Shown: positions 14,610 to 21,799, counted from the first letter of the stretch. The stretch is DNA of 22,350 nt from Chloracidobacterium sp. (GCA_016716365.1 JADJWM010000010.1:1-22350); one strand, 5' to 3'. Numbers and translations: made by a program. Notes: generated by a model from the sequence alone, not told the origin.

Positions 14610-15227
14610 TTGCTTCGTTATTTTATTGGGGATGCAAAATATCTTTATCTAACGAAACGCGAGTGGGCGGACGCATGGATAAATGGGGGCGAGGTTCCGA
14701 TACGCTGGGCAAGCAGCTACAAGAGCGAAGAGCGCGAAGGCACGCAGACCCCGGACGAAAACTTAAATTACGATGCTCCGATCGACATTGCGAACTACGG
14801 CAGTTTGTTTAGGCTCCATCATTCGGAGAGCATTACTATGATTGGTTGCAATTATAACGGCGACCCCCTGCCGGACATGATAGGCGTCAAGCACGTATAC
14901 GAGGACGGTTATCTTTTTTGCTGTTCTAATCGTTTTGATCCAGAGGTTGCGCACAAGCTGAGAAAGGAAGCATGCGTGAAAATCCGAGACATGGGGCGTC
15001 TCAAGTGCATAATTGACTACCAGTTGAGGATTGAGGGTCGAATGGGGCAATGTGAGTACACGCATGACCATCGAAGGAACGCTTTTCTCAAATCTCATAA
15101 GGATGCATGGCAAGATGAATATCGAATCTTTTGGCAAGTAATTAAGCCGGTCCGCGAGTTAGAGCAAATGGAAAAGCCGGAACGGATGATCCGGCTTCCT
15201 CCGGGGGTCGCGACGGAGTTTCCGTAA
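14610..15227 (+). CDS. Uncharacterised protein, last gene of the methyltransferase/DUF262 cassette
   Basis: I cannot name a family for this 205-residue soluble protein. It starts at TTG with GAGGTG 9 bp upstream. Visible blocks are L-Y-L-T-K-R-E-W-A-D-A-W-I-N-G-G-E-V-P-I near the start, T-P-D-E-N-L, and a cysteine-containing strand G-Y-L-F-C-C-S-N-R-F-D. Near the end it has K-S-H-K-D-A-W-Q-D-E-Y-R-I-F-W; the Q-x-E-Y-R ending is loosely like DUF2971-type proteins. There is no membrane segment or signal peptide. Its low-GC sequence and 49-bp spacing from the DUF262/HNH gene place it in the same transferred cassette. A role as a defence effector or accessory factor is possible but not shown. Confidence 0.7.
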   Translation: MLRYFIGDAKYLYLTKREWADAWINGGEVPIRWASSYKSEEREGTQTPDENLNYDAPIDIANYGSLFRLHHSESITMIGCNYNGDPLPDMIGVKHVYEDGYLFCCSNRFDPEVAHKLRKEACVKIRDMGRLKCIIDYQLRIEGRMGQCEYTHDHRRNAFLKSHKDAWQDEYRIFWQVIKPVRELEQMEKPERMIRLPPGVATEFP

Positions 15228-15426
15228 ACGTCGGTTTCGGAAAAGCGTTATTAGAGGTTATGAAAGGACGGGGACAGTTTTTCGTCATAGTTGTCTCGCC
15301 CCTGTGAAACGGTTGACACATTGATTTGCGAAATGTCGCCCGCTTCGGCGGCTCGATCTTCATTCGCCGACTCACCCCACGCTACGCATCGGGCTAATTT
15401 CCGGCGTGCCTTCGGCACGGATCAAC

Positions 15427-15672
15427 GAGTTTCGAGTTCCGAGTTCCGAGTTGTGAGTTCCGAAATCGGAAGACCCCGGTCGCTACCGCTCCCGGTTCTG
15501 ACAAGAGTCCAGATTCCAAATTCCAAATTCCAGATTTCAAAACCGTAAGCCGAAAAGAACCCGGTCGCTATCGCTCCCGGTACTGACAGGAAGCCAAATT
15601 CCAGATTCCAGATTCCAAAACCAAAAGCCAAGAGCCGAAAGCCGATAGCCGAAAGCCAAAGACCGAAAACCG
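15427..15672 (+). repeat. Run of heptamer arrays of changing sequence
   Basis: There are five units of GAGTTCC type at 15427-15461, five of AGATTCC/AAATTCC type at 15504-15538, and eleven contiguous units at 15596-15672. In the last run the unit drifts from AAATTCC through AAAGCCA and AAAGCCG to AAAACCG while the 7-bp phase is kept. All are degenerate tandem heptamers. Confidence 0.8.
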
Positions 15673-15710
15673 AAAGAACCCGGTCGCTATTGCTCCCGGT
15701 ACTGACAAGA
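15473..15710 (+). repeat. Three dispersed copies of a ~33-bp repeat
   Basis: Copies lie at 15473-15507, 15557-15590 and 15676-15710. The shared core is CCGGTCGCTA, then two variable bases, then GCTCCCGGT, followed by CTGACA and AGAG-like ends. CCGG at both sides of the core can pair. The copies alternate with the heptamer arrays. Spacing is unequal (84 and 119 bp), and the sequence between is low-complexity, so this is a REP-like dispersed repeat and not a CRISPR array. Confidence 0.8.
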
Positions 15711-15755
15711 GGCGGCGGAAGATCTCTCAAAAATCTTTATAAAACGGCAGTTTCT

Positions 15756-15778
15756 GCAATTTTCCAGTAGAAAATTGC
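15756..15778. other. 9-bp perfect hairpin upstream of mreB
   Basis: GCAATTTTC at 15756-15764 pairs with GAAAATTGC at 15770-15778 across a 5-nt loop, about 150 bp before the mreB start. There is no following T-run. It could be an operator-like palindrome or the end of an upstream transcript. Confidence 0.5.
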
Positions 15779-15926
15779 GTTGGGTTGAGTGTATGCTAAT
15801 AGGTTAGTTGTTTCGGCGCGATTTCACTTCCTAAGATCTACCCCTTTTGAGATGTGGTCAGGCGATTTCGATACAGGCAATGCGGTTTGGTTTGCTTTAT
15901 TCACGGCAGCCGATTGATTACATAAA

Positions 15927-16973
15927 ATGGCATTAAAATCATTGTTTAGTTTATTTTCCAGCGACCTTGCGATCGACTTGGGCACGGCCAATACGCTTGT
16001 TTACGCCAAGGGCCGCGGCATCGTCGTGAGCGAGCCTTCGATCGTCGCGATCAACAAGGTGACGAACCAGGTGGAAGCCGTCGGCCGCGATGCAAAAGAG
16101 ATGCTCGGCCGCACGCCGGGCAACATCGTCGCGATCCGGCCGATGAAGGACGGGGTGATCGCGAATTTCGAGGTCACGGAGAAGATGCTTCAGCACTTTA
16201 TCCGCAAGGCTCATAACGGTAAATCGTGGGTGCGGCCGCGGGTCGTGATCGGCATCCCGTCTGAGATAACGCAGGTCGAGAGGCGTGCGGTCGAGGATAG
16301 TGCTTACCGGGCAAAAGCAAGTGAAGTTTATCTGGTCGAAGAGGCAATGGCGGCAGCGATCGGTGCCGGCCTGCCCATCACCGAGCCCCACGGGAACATG
16401 GTCGTCGATATCGGCGGCGGAACGACCGACATCGCCGTTATCTCGCTTTCGGGCATCGTTTATTCGCGTGCCGTGCGTGTCGCCGGCAACGAGATGGACG
16501 AGGCCATCACACAGTACATAAAACGCAAGTACAATCTGCTGATCGGCGAACGAACCTCGGAAGCGATCAAGATCGCGTTGGGCAGTGCGTTCCCGCTCGA
16601 CGAACCGCTTTCGATGGACGTCCGCGGGCGTAACCTGATCGAGGGGATCCCGAAGACGATCACGATGACCGACGAGGAGGTCCGCGAGGCACTTTCGGAC
16701 GCCGTTTCGACGATCATCAACGCGGTCCGCGTCGCTCTTGAACGCACGCCGCCCGAGCTTTCGGCCGACATCGTCGAACGCGGCATCGTCCTCACCGGCG
16801 GCGGAGCACTGCTCAAGAATCTCGATAAACGCCTCACGATAGAGACAGGCCTGCCCGTGGTAATTTCCGATGACCCGCTTTCATCGGTCGTGCTCGGTAC
16901 GGGAAAGATGCTGTCCGATTTCGAGCTGCTCAAACGCGTCAAGTGGGACAATTCATTGATGACAGGCAGTTAG
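15927..16973 (+). CDS. mreB: Rod-shape determining protein MreB
   Basis: The 348-residue bacterial actin organises the peptidoglycan elongation machinery under the inner membrane. Family motifs are the phosphate-1 loop L-A-I-D-L-G-T-A-N-T-L-V-Y near residue 13, phosphate-2 V-V-D-I-G-G-G-T-T-D-I-A-V near 160, and the adenosine motif L-T-G-G-G-A-L-L near 288. The N-terminal L-F-S-L-F can serve as the membrane-binding amphipathic segment. The length is normal. The TAG stop is part of the first unit of a heptamer array. It is the first gene of the mreBCD-mrdA-rodA cluster. Confidence 0.98.
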   Translation: MALKSLFSLFSSDLAIDLGTANTLVYAKGRGIVVSEPSIVAINKVTNQVEAVGRDAKEMLGRTPGNIVAIRPMKDGVIANFEVTEKMLQHFIRKAHNGKSWVRPRVVIGIPSEITQVERRAVEDSAYRAKASEVYLVEEAMAAAIGAGLPITEPHGNMVVDIGGGTTDIAVISLSGIVYSRAVRVAGNEMDEAITQYIKRKYNLLIGERTSEAIKIALGSAFPLDEPLSMDVRGRNLIEGIPKTITMTDEEVREALSDAVSTIINAVRVALERTPPELSADIVERGIVLTGGGALLKNLDKRLTIETGLPVVISDDPLSSVVLGTGKMLSDFELLKRVKWDNSLMTGS

Positions 16974-17058
16974 TTCCGAGTTCCAAGTTCCGAGTTCAAA
17001 GTTCCGAGTTCCAGGTCACGATCCCGACTTGGAACTTGAAACTCGGAACTCGAAACTT
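16971..17058. repeat. Inverted pair of heptamer arrays between mreB and mreC
   Basis: Six units of GAGTTCC/AAGTTCC type (16971-17012, the first containing the mreB stop) face four units of the complementary GGAACTT/GAAACTC type (17031-17058) across an 18-bp spacer. The arms are imperfectly complementary and would form a long hairpin in RNA. It fills almost the entire gap before mreC. Confidence 0.85.
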
Positions 17059-17065
17059 AAAGAGG

Positions 17066-17956
17066 ATGGCCGAGCGAAGTCAAAAGGATGTTTGGCGGAT
17101 CACGCCCTGGCTGGTGATCATACTTTTGCTGGGTAATTTCCTGTTGATGGCGTTCGACGCGCGGCAAGTGGCATCGGGCCAGCGCATCATCCGGGTTTGG
17201 GCCCAGACGGGTGCCGACTTCGTTCAATCGCCGGTAACGACCGTAACGGCCGCCGTAAAGAATTACTTCGCTTCCATCTCAAACCTCCGTTCGGCACAGG
17301 ACGAGAATACCCAACTCAAAGAGAAGATCCAGGAGCTTGAGGTCGAGCTGAAGGGCCGCGAGGACCTCGAGGCCGAGAACGAAAGGCTGCGCGACCTGCT
17401 CGGGTTGAAAGAGAACACAAATTACAAGGTCCTGAATGCGCGGATAATCGGCCGGGATCCTTCGATCTGGTTCGATTCGTCGATCGTGAACCGGGGGAGC
17501 CTGGACGGCGTCAAGCTGAACATGCCGGTCGTGACCAACGGCGGCCTTGTGGGCAGGATCACGGCGGTCGGGCCCCTGACGGCGCAGGTTGACCTTTTGA
17601 CGCGCGACAAATCGGGTGTCGGCGGGATCGTCGGGCAGATCGGCGAATCGAACGCACTCGGTGTCGTTTCCGGCACCAGCCGGAAGAACGTGGTCGAGAT
17701 GAGATACGTCTCAGGGAGCATCGACGTGCAGCCCGGACAGATCGTTTACACCAGCGGCCAGGACGGCATCTATCCGGCGGGCCTGAAGATAGGCGAGATC
17801 GTCGAGGTCAGGACCGGTTCGGCCACCGTCCCGCATCAGATCTTTATCCGGCCGAGCTCGAGGATCGACTCGATGCAGGAGGTCGGCATCCTCCTCTACG
17901 AGCCGCCCGCACGGCCCGATTTTGAACGTGAACTGCCGAACGCAACCTCGAAGTGA
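17066..17956 (+). CDS. mreC: Rod-shape determining protein MreC
   Basis: The 296-residue protein is a bitopic membrane protein of the elongasome that bridges MreB to periplasmic PBP2. It has a short cytoplasmic N-terminus, one membrane helix (P-W-L-V-I-I-L-L-L-G-N-F-L-L-M-A-F, about 13-29), a coiled coil (about 75-110, L-K-E-K-I-Q-E-L-E-V-E-L-K) and the beta-rich MreC core. Core marks include D-P-S-I-W-F-D-S-S, V-T-N-G-G-L-V-G-R-I and V-Y-T-S-G-Q-D-G-I-Y-P-A-G-L. The ATG at 17066 was chosen; an in-frame start 123 bp upstream would translate the repeat. AGAGG lies directly before the ATG, an unusually close ribosome binding site. Its TGA stop overlaps the next heptamer array. Confidence 0.95.
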   Translation: MAERSQKDVWRITPWLVIILLLGNFLLMAFDARQVASGQRIIRVWAQTGADFVQSPVTTVTAAVKNYFASISNLRSAQDENTQLKEKIQELEVELKGREDLEAENERLRDLLGLKENTNYKVLNARIIGRDPSIWFDSSIVNRGSLDGVKLNMPVVTNGGLVGRITAVGPLTAQVDLLTRDKSGVGGIVGQIGESNALGVVSGTSRKNVVEMRYVSGSIDVQPGQIVYTSGQDGIYPAGLKIGEIVEVRTGSATVPHQIFIRPSSRIDSMQEVGILLYEPPARPDFERELPNATSK

Positions 17957-18476
17957 GTTCCGAGTTCCGAGTTCCAAGTTCCGAGTTCCGAGTTCCGAGT
18001 CAGAACGGTCACACTTTGAATGTCTATAGGAGAACATTTCGGTGGCAAATGTTGAAAGGTTTGAGGATTTGCAAGTTTGGAAACGGGCCCGAGAAGTAAC
18101 GAGGACCATCTACGTCGCCAGTTCTATGGGCGATCTCAGTCGAGATTTCGGGTTGAGAGATCAACTGAGACGTTCGTCGTTGTCGATCATGTCCAACATT
18201 GCCGAAGGTTTTGAAAGGGATGGGAATCGCGAATTCATTAATTTTCTGAGCATCGCAAAAGGTTCGTGCGCCGAAGCAAGATCGCAACTCTACGTTGCAC
18301 TTGATCACAAATATATCACCGGAGAACAATTTGAGTTGATTTACCAAGAATTTGCTGAGATCGGTCGAATGATAGCCGGGTTGATAAAATACCTGAAAGG
18401 TTCTGAGTTTCGCGGACGAAAGTTTATTTGAAAGACATTTCCGAACTTTGAACTCGGAACTCCGAACTTGGAACTT
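17955..18476. repeat. Inverted heptamer arrays enclosing the four-helix-bundle gene
   Basis: The left arm is six GAGTTCC-type units at 17955-17996, the first overlapping the mreC stop. The right arm is five GGAACTC/CGAACTT-type units at 18442-18476, ending just before mreD. Aligning the left arm with the reverse complement of the right arm over about 27 bases gives only about two mismatches. In the other two inverted pairs of this cluster the spacer is about 20 bp, but here it is about 445 bp and holds a gene. Confidence 0.8.
18042..18431 (+). CDS. Four-helix-bundle (S23/IVS-type) protein
   Basis: The 129-residue all-helical protein is of the four-helix-bundle family first seen in intervening sequences of 23S rRNA genes (TIGR02436), which is also related to the Avd accessory protein of diversity-generating retroelements. 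Family marks are F-E-D-L-Q-V-W-K-R-A-R-E near the N-terminus, the L-R-D-Q-L-R-R-S-S-L-S-I-M-S-N-I-A-E-G-F-E-R core, and F-L-S-I-A-K-G-S-C-A-E-A-R-S-Q-L. It starts at GTG with AGGAGA 8 bp before. The cellular function of these proteins is unknown. Its place between mreC and mreD, inside inverted repeats and more AT-rich than its neighbours, marks it as an insertion in the mre operon. Confidence 0.92.
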   Translation: MANVERFEDLQVWKRAREVTRTIYVASSMGDLSRDFGLRDQLRRSSLSIMSNIAEGFERDGNREFINFLSIAKGSCAEARSQLYVALDHKYITGEQFELIYQEFAEIGRMIAGLIKYLKGSEFRGRKFI

Positions 18477-18482
18477 CAATAG

Positions 18483-19010
18483 ATGGAACAGCTGAAGATC
18501 ACAATCGCGCTCGTCATTGCGATCGTCCTCCAATGGACGCTGCGTAATGTGGCGGAGCCGCTGGCGTACATCGATTTTCCGCTGATCGTTGTCGTCTATG
18601 CCGCATTGCAGCGTGACGCGATAAAAGCCATCTTCTTCGGCACGTTCGCCGGGCTAGCGGTGGACGCCTTGAGCGGCGGCCTTCTAGGCTCGAATGCGTT
18701 CTCGAAAACCCTTATCGCATTTGTAGTTTCCGAGATCGCCCGCCGGGTATACATGGACAACCTTTTACTCCGCATACCCGTCATAGCGGGAGCGTGTTTA
18801 CTGGACGATCTGCTCTATTTTGGCCTTCACAGGCTGTTTGAACAGGAACCGGCGGGGCGGCTGCTGGTGACGGTCGCATACACGCTGATAGGCACGACGA
18901 TAGCGGGTACTTTCATTTACATTTTGCTGGATTTTGTCCTGGTGGAGAGGAAGGCGCGAAACGCGATTTCTTTTCGAAGCGGCGGCAGACGCGACGGCGC
19001 AACCCGATAA
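18483..19010 (+). CDS. mreD: Rod-shape determining protein MreD
   Basis: The 175-residue protein is very hydrophobic, with about five membrane helices, as expected for MreD, the integral membrane partner of MreC. Visible marks are L-Q-W-T-L-R near the start, I-D-F-P-L-I-V-V-V-Y-A-A, the A-G-L-A-V-D-A-L-S-G-G-L-L-G motif (the conserved G-x-x-x-D-x-x-x-G block) and F-S-K-T-L-I-A-F. The basic tail after the last helix is cytoplasmic. MreD sequences vary widely, so position between mreC and mrdA contributes to the call. Translation starts 6 bp after a heptamer array, with no clear ribosome binding site. Confidence 0.9.
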   Translation: MEQLKITIALVIAIVLQWTLRNVAEPLAYIDFPLIVVVYAALQRDAIKAIFFGTFAGLAVDALSGGLLGSNAFSKTLIAFVVSEIARRVYMDNLLLRIPVIAGACLLDDLLYFGLHRLFEQEPAGRLLVTVAYTLIGTTIAGTFIYILLDFVLVERKARNAISFRSGGRRDGATR

Positions 19011-19053
19011 AATTCAGCCGCTGAAAGCGACTTAGTATGCCGAAGGGCAAGGT

Positions 19054-20682
19054 ATGAAGCTCAACGAACATGGACAGAATTTGACGGTCCGGATCGCGAC
19101 GATCCAGGTCGTGGCGTTCGTTCTGCTGACGCTCCTGGGTATCCGCCTGTACAACCTTCAAGTCGTCGAGGGAGATTACTACGCCGAGCGGGCCGAGAAC
19201 CAGCGTATCCGCATGATCCCGATACCGGCCCCGCGTGGAGCCATTTTCGACCGGAACGGCAAGATACTTGTCGATTCGCGGCCGACCTATAACGTCGTCC
19301 TTTCGAACGAGCCGATCAAAAACATCAACGTCGACGACCGCGTGTACGACTATGCCACGGGACTTGAGCTCGAGCCCAAATGGGTCGTCGACCGGCTGAA
19401 CACGCTTAAAAAGCAGAACGATTTCGAGACGATGGTGCTCAAAGAGAATGCGACGATGAAAGACATCGCGTGGGTCGAGTCGCATTCGCTTGAGTACCCG
19501 GAACTTCGTGTCGAGCTTCAGCCGCAGCGGTTCTATCCGCACGGGCCGATCCTGGCCCACGTGCTCGGGTACGTCGGCGAGATCAGCCCCAGACAGCTTG
19601 AATCTGAAGAGTATAAGGCCCGCGGGATGAGGCCGGGTGACATCATCGGCAAAGGCGGTTTGGAAGAGTATTACGACGAATACCTGCGGGGCAAGCCGGG
19701 CTATCGAAAGGTGATCGTTGACAGCCGCGGCCGTGTGCAGAGCGAGATAGACAAGGTCGACCCCCAGGCGGGCCAGGACCTGATCACCACCATCGACCTT
19801 GACATCCAACTTGAGGCCGAAAGGCAGCTTGCAAATTCCGTTACAAAACGCGGAACGATCATCGCGACCGACCCGAACAACGGAGAGGTGTTTGCGATGG
19901 CGTCGCTGCCTTCGTTCGACCCGAACATTTTCGTTCAGGGGAGCAAGACGACCGAGGGCCGCAAACAGATCGCGGCCTACTGGCAGGACGAAGAGCGCCC
20001 GCTCTTTAACCGTGCGATCCAGGGCCGGTATCCGCCCGGATCCACGTGGAAGATACCGGAATCGGTAGGGGCATTGCAGCAGGGCGTGATCACCGTCGAT
20101 AAGTCGAACCTCCCGTGCGGGGGCGGCATCCAGATCGGGAACAAATTCACCCGCTGTATGGGCAGCCACGGCGCTCCGCCGCTCTCTTACGCCGTTACGA
20201 AGTCGTGCGACGGTTACTACTACCGTCTCGGGCTGAAGATGGGCATCGAAGGCATAATCAAAATGATCGAGGAGTTCGAGTATGACAAGCGGTCGGGTAT
20301 CGACCTGCCGAACGAGAAGATCAGCGGAACGCCAAAAAGCTGGAAACCGATAATCGAGAAGCGCGAGGGACGGTGGAGCGATATCCGAACGGTTTATGCA
20401 TCTATCGGGCAGGACACAGTGGTTGTAACGCCGATATCGATGATCCGGGCCGTTTCCAGCATCGGGGTCCACGGGCGAATGTACGTTCCGCACTTCCTGA
20501 AGGAATTCAAGCCGATCGGGCCGATCGGTGAAGAGGGCGAGCCGAACTATATCGAGGGCCGGCCGGGATTCAAGTATCAGGCGACGGAGCCGAAGATCAT
20601 AAAGATGACCGACGCCCAGAACGAGGTGATGGTGAAGGGAATGTGGGGCGTGGTCCAGGCGGCGGTACCGCGGCGAGAATAG
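19054..20682 (+). CDS. mrdA: Penicillin-binding protein 2, main part before a frameshift
   Basis: The elongation-specific transpeptidase cross-links peptidoglycan together with RodA. A membrane anchor lies near 15-32 (I-Q-V-V-A-F-V-L-L-T-L-L-G-I-R-L-Y). The dimerisation domain follows with P-A-P-R-G-A-I-F-D-R-N-G-K and L-A-H-V-L-G-Y-V-G-E-I. The transpeptidase domain has the catalytic S330 in G-S-T-W-K and S384-C-D in place of S-x-N. This frame stops at 20682 after V-V-Q. The third active-site motif K-T-G lies in another frame just downstream, so as read the enzyme lacks it. A one-base loss in the GG of the CAGGCGG at 20656-20662 would explain it. GAAGGG precedes the ATG. Confidence 0.93.
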   Translation: MKLNEHGQNLTVRIATIQVVAFVLLTLLGIRLYNLQVVEGDYYAERAENQRIRMIPIPAPRGAIFDRNGKILVDSRPTYNVVLSNEPIKNINVDDRVYDYATGLELEPKWVVDRLNTLKKQNDFETMVLKENATMKDIAWVESHSLEYPELRVELQPQRFYPHGPILAHVLGYVGEISPRQLESEEYKARGMRPGDIIGKGGLEEYYDEYLRGKPGYRKVIVDSRGRVQSEIDKVDPQAGQDLITTIDLDIQLEAERQLANSVTKRGTIIATDPNNGEVFAMASLPSFDPNIFVQGSKTTEGRKQIAAYWQDEERPLFNRAIQGRYPPGSTWKIPESVGALQQGVITVDKSNLPCGGGIQIGNKFTRCMGSHGAPPLSYAVTKSCDGYYYRLGLKMGIEGIIKMIEEFEYDKRSGIDLPNEKISGTPKSWKPIIEKREGRWSDIRTVYASIGQDTVVVTPISMIRAVSSIGVHGRMYVPHFLKEFKPIGPIGEEGEPNYIEGRPGFKYQATEPKIIKMTDAQNEVMVKGMWGVVQAAVPRRE

Positions 20683-20957
20683 CGATACCCGGATTCGAGA
20701 CCGCCGGCAAGACGGGAACCGCCCAGGTGGCCGAGGTCGGAAAAGACGTCGGGGCAAAGAAGGACCATGCCTGGTTCGTGAGCTTTGCGCCTGCATACAA
20801 GCCCGAGATCGCCGTCATCGCCTTGATCGAGAATGTCGGGTTCGGCGGAAGCCACGCTGCCCCGGCCGTCAAGGGTGTTTATGAAGCTTACGTAGCGAAA
20901 AAGAACGGGGGCGTACCTCCGTCAGAGGCTGACCGGGAACAGGTCGCAAAACGATAG
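20643..20957 (+). pseudogene. mrdA: Penicillin-binding protein 2, C-terminal part in shifted frame
   Basis: From about 20661 this frame reads G-G-T-A-A-R-I-A-I-P-G-F-E-T-A-G-K-T-G-T-A-Q-V, which holds the K-T-G active-site motif of the transpeptidase. It continues W-F-V-S-F-A-P and on to a normal C-terminus. It is the direct continuation of the upstream gene after a one-base shift. The GTG at 20643 is only the first start codon in this frame and probably not a real start. Restoring one G near 20659 would give a complete PBP2 of about 635 residues. Confidence 0.9.
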
Positions 20958-20961
20958 CAGA

Positions 20962-21043
20962 GAGTTCCAAGGTCCAAGTTCCAGGTTCCACGATCAGAAA
21001 TATGTAACTTTACTTGGAACTTGAAACTTGAATCTCGGAACTG
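20962..21043. repeat. Inverted pair of heptamer arrays between mrdA and rodA
   Basis: Four units (GAGTTCC, AAGGTCC, AAGTTCC, AGGTTCC) at 20962-20989 face units of the complementary type (GGAACTT, GAAACTT, GAATCTC, GGAACTG) at 21016-21043. The spacer is about 26 bp. It has the same organisation as the pair between mreB and mreC. Confidence 0.8.
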
Positions 21044-21049
21044 ACAAGA

Positions 21050-21799
21050 ATGGTTGCGATAATCGAAAAGAAGGACCTGCGAGATTTTGACTGGCTGACA
21101 TCCCTGTTGGCCATCGCGATCGCGTGCTTCGGGATCTGGCAGATCCATAACGCCCTCCCGTCGGAAAGCTACTGGTCCAAGCAGATCATCGGGCTCGGGA
21201 TCGCGGTGGTCGCGTTCCTGGTCGTCGCGATGAGCGATTACCGGCGGATCATCGATCTTGCGCCTTTCTTTTACGGATTCGGACTGCTTCTGCTTGCTCT
21301 CGTGCTTACGCCGCTCGGCGTCGAGGTGAACGGGCAGCAGGCGTGGCTTAAGCTTCCGCTGATCGGGCAGTTCCAGCCGTCGGAGTTCGTCAAGATACCC
21401 ACCGTCCTGATGCTCGCGAAGTATTTCGGCGGCCGCAGATCTGGGAGTCTTTCGATCGTCGAGGTCCTTGTAGGCGTTGCGATCCTCGCCGGCCCGGTCG
21501 TCCTGATCATGCTCGAGCCCGACGCAGGCCAGGCGATCACCTATTTCCCGCTGCTTGCGGCCGTGCTATTCCTTTCCGCGATCAAGATCCGGTATGTCGT
21601 GATCGTGCTGGTGGCGATGGCCGTATTGATCCCGTCGGCATACATGATCGGGGTCAAAACGGGGAAGATCAAAAGGTATCAGCAGGAACGGATAAATGCG
21701 ATCATCGACCCGGATTCGGTCGACCCGAGGGGCCGGTTACCACACGGTCAAATCGGTCATCACGGTCAGCAAGGGCGGGCTTTCCGGCATAAAGGGTGA
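21050..21799 (+). CDS. rodA: RodA, N-terminal part before a frameshift
   Basis: This is a SEDS-family peptidoglycan glycosyltransferase with several membrane helices. Marks include W-L-T-S-L-L-A-I-A-I-A-C-F-G-I near the start, G-V-E-V-N-G-Q-Q-A-W-L-K-L-P-L-I-G-Q, the F-Q-P-S-E-F-V-K-I motif, and M-L-E-P-D-A-G-Q-A-I-T-Y-F-P with the key acidic residue. Homology runs to residue 227 (D-P-R), then the frame departs and stops at 21799. A two-base loss near 21731 (GGCC where GGCGCC is expected) accounts for it. RodA works with PBP2 and MreBCD. Confidence 0.93.
   Translation: MVAIIEKKDLRDFDWLTSLLAIAIACFGIWQIHNALPSESYWSKQIIGLGIAVVAFLVVAMSDYRRIIDLAPFFYGFGLLLLALVLTPLGVEVNGQQAWLKLPLIGQFQPSEFVKIPTVLMLAKYFGGRRSGSLSIVEVLVGVAILAGPVVLIMLEPDAGQAITYFPLLAAVLFLSAIKIRYVVIVLVAMAVLIPSAYMIGVKTGKIKRYQQERINAIIDPDSVDPRGRLPHGQIGHHGQQGRAFRHKG

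Larger units (their letters stand above)
15228..15926. other. Gene-free region between the cassette and mreB
   Basis: The first 200 bp contain an imperfect stem around 15268-15310 and a tight hairpin CGTGCC/GGCACG at 15405-15419. The middle (15427-15710) is mosaic repeat, listed separately. The last 215 bp are AT-rich, hold a 9-bp hairpin at 15756-15778 and probably the mreB promoter, which I could not assign with certainty (TGTATGCTAAT near 15790 is one candidate -10 area). No gene is supported; the open frames here are short and made of repeat. Confidence 0.6.

Noticed and set aside
15427..15710. Possible CRISPR array
   Set aside because: Three similar ~33-bp repeats are present, but spacing is unequal, the sequence between them is tandem heptamer repeat and not unique spacer, and no cas gene is near.
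16943..17065. Upstream start for mreC overlapping mreB
   Set aside because: It would translate the inverted heptamer arrays into a repeat peptide. MreC homologs begin shortly before the membrane helix.
20641..20660. Programmed -1 frameshifting in mrdA
   Set aside because: A G-run (TGGGGC) is present, but no typical slippery heptamer is apparent. The conserved V-V is read in the original frame after it, so a slip there would destroy the conserved residues.
18913..20796. 627-residue open frame on the minus strand
   Set aside because: It is antisense to mreD and mrdA, with biased R/D/V/L composition and no recognisable domain. It is a shadow of the PBP2 gene.
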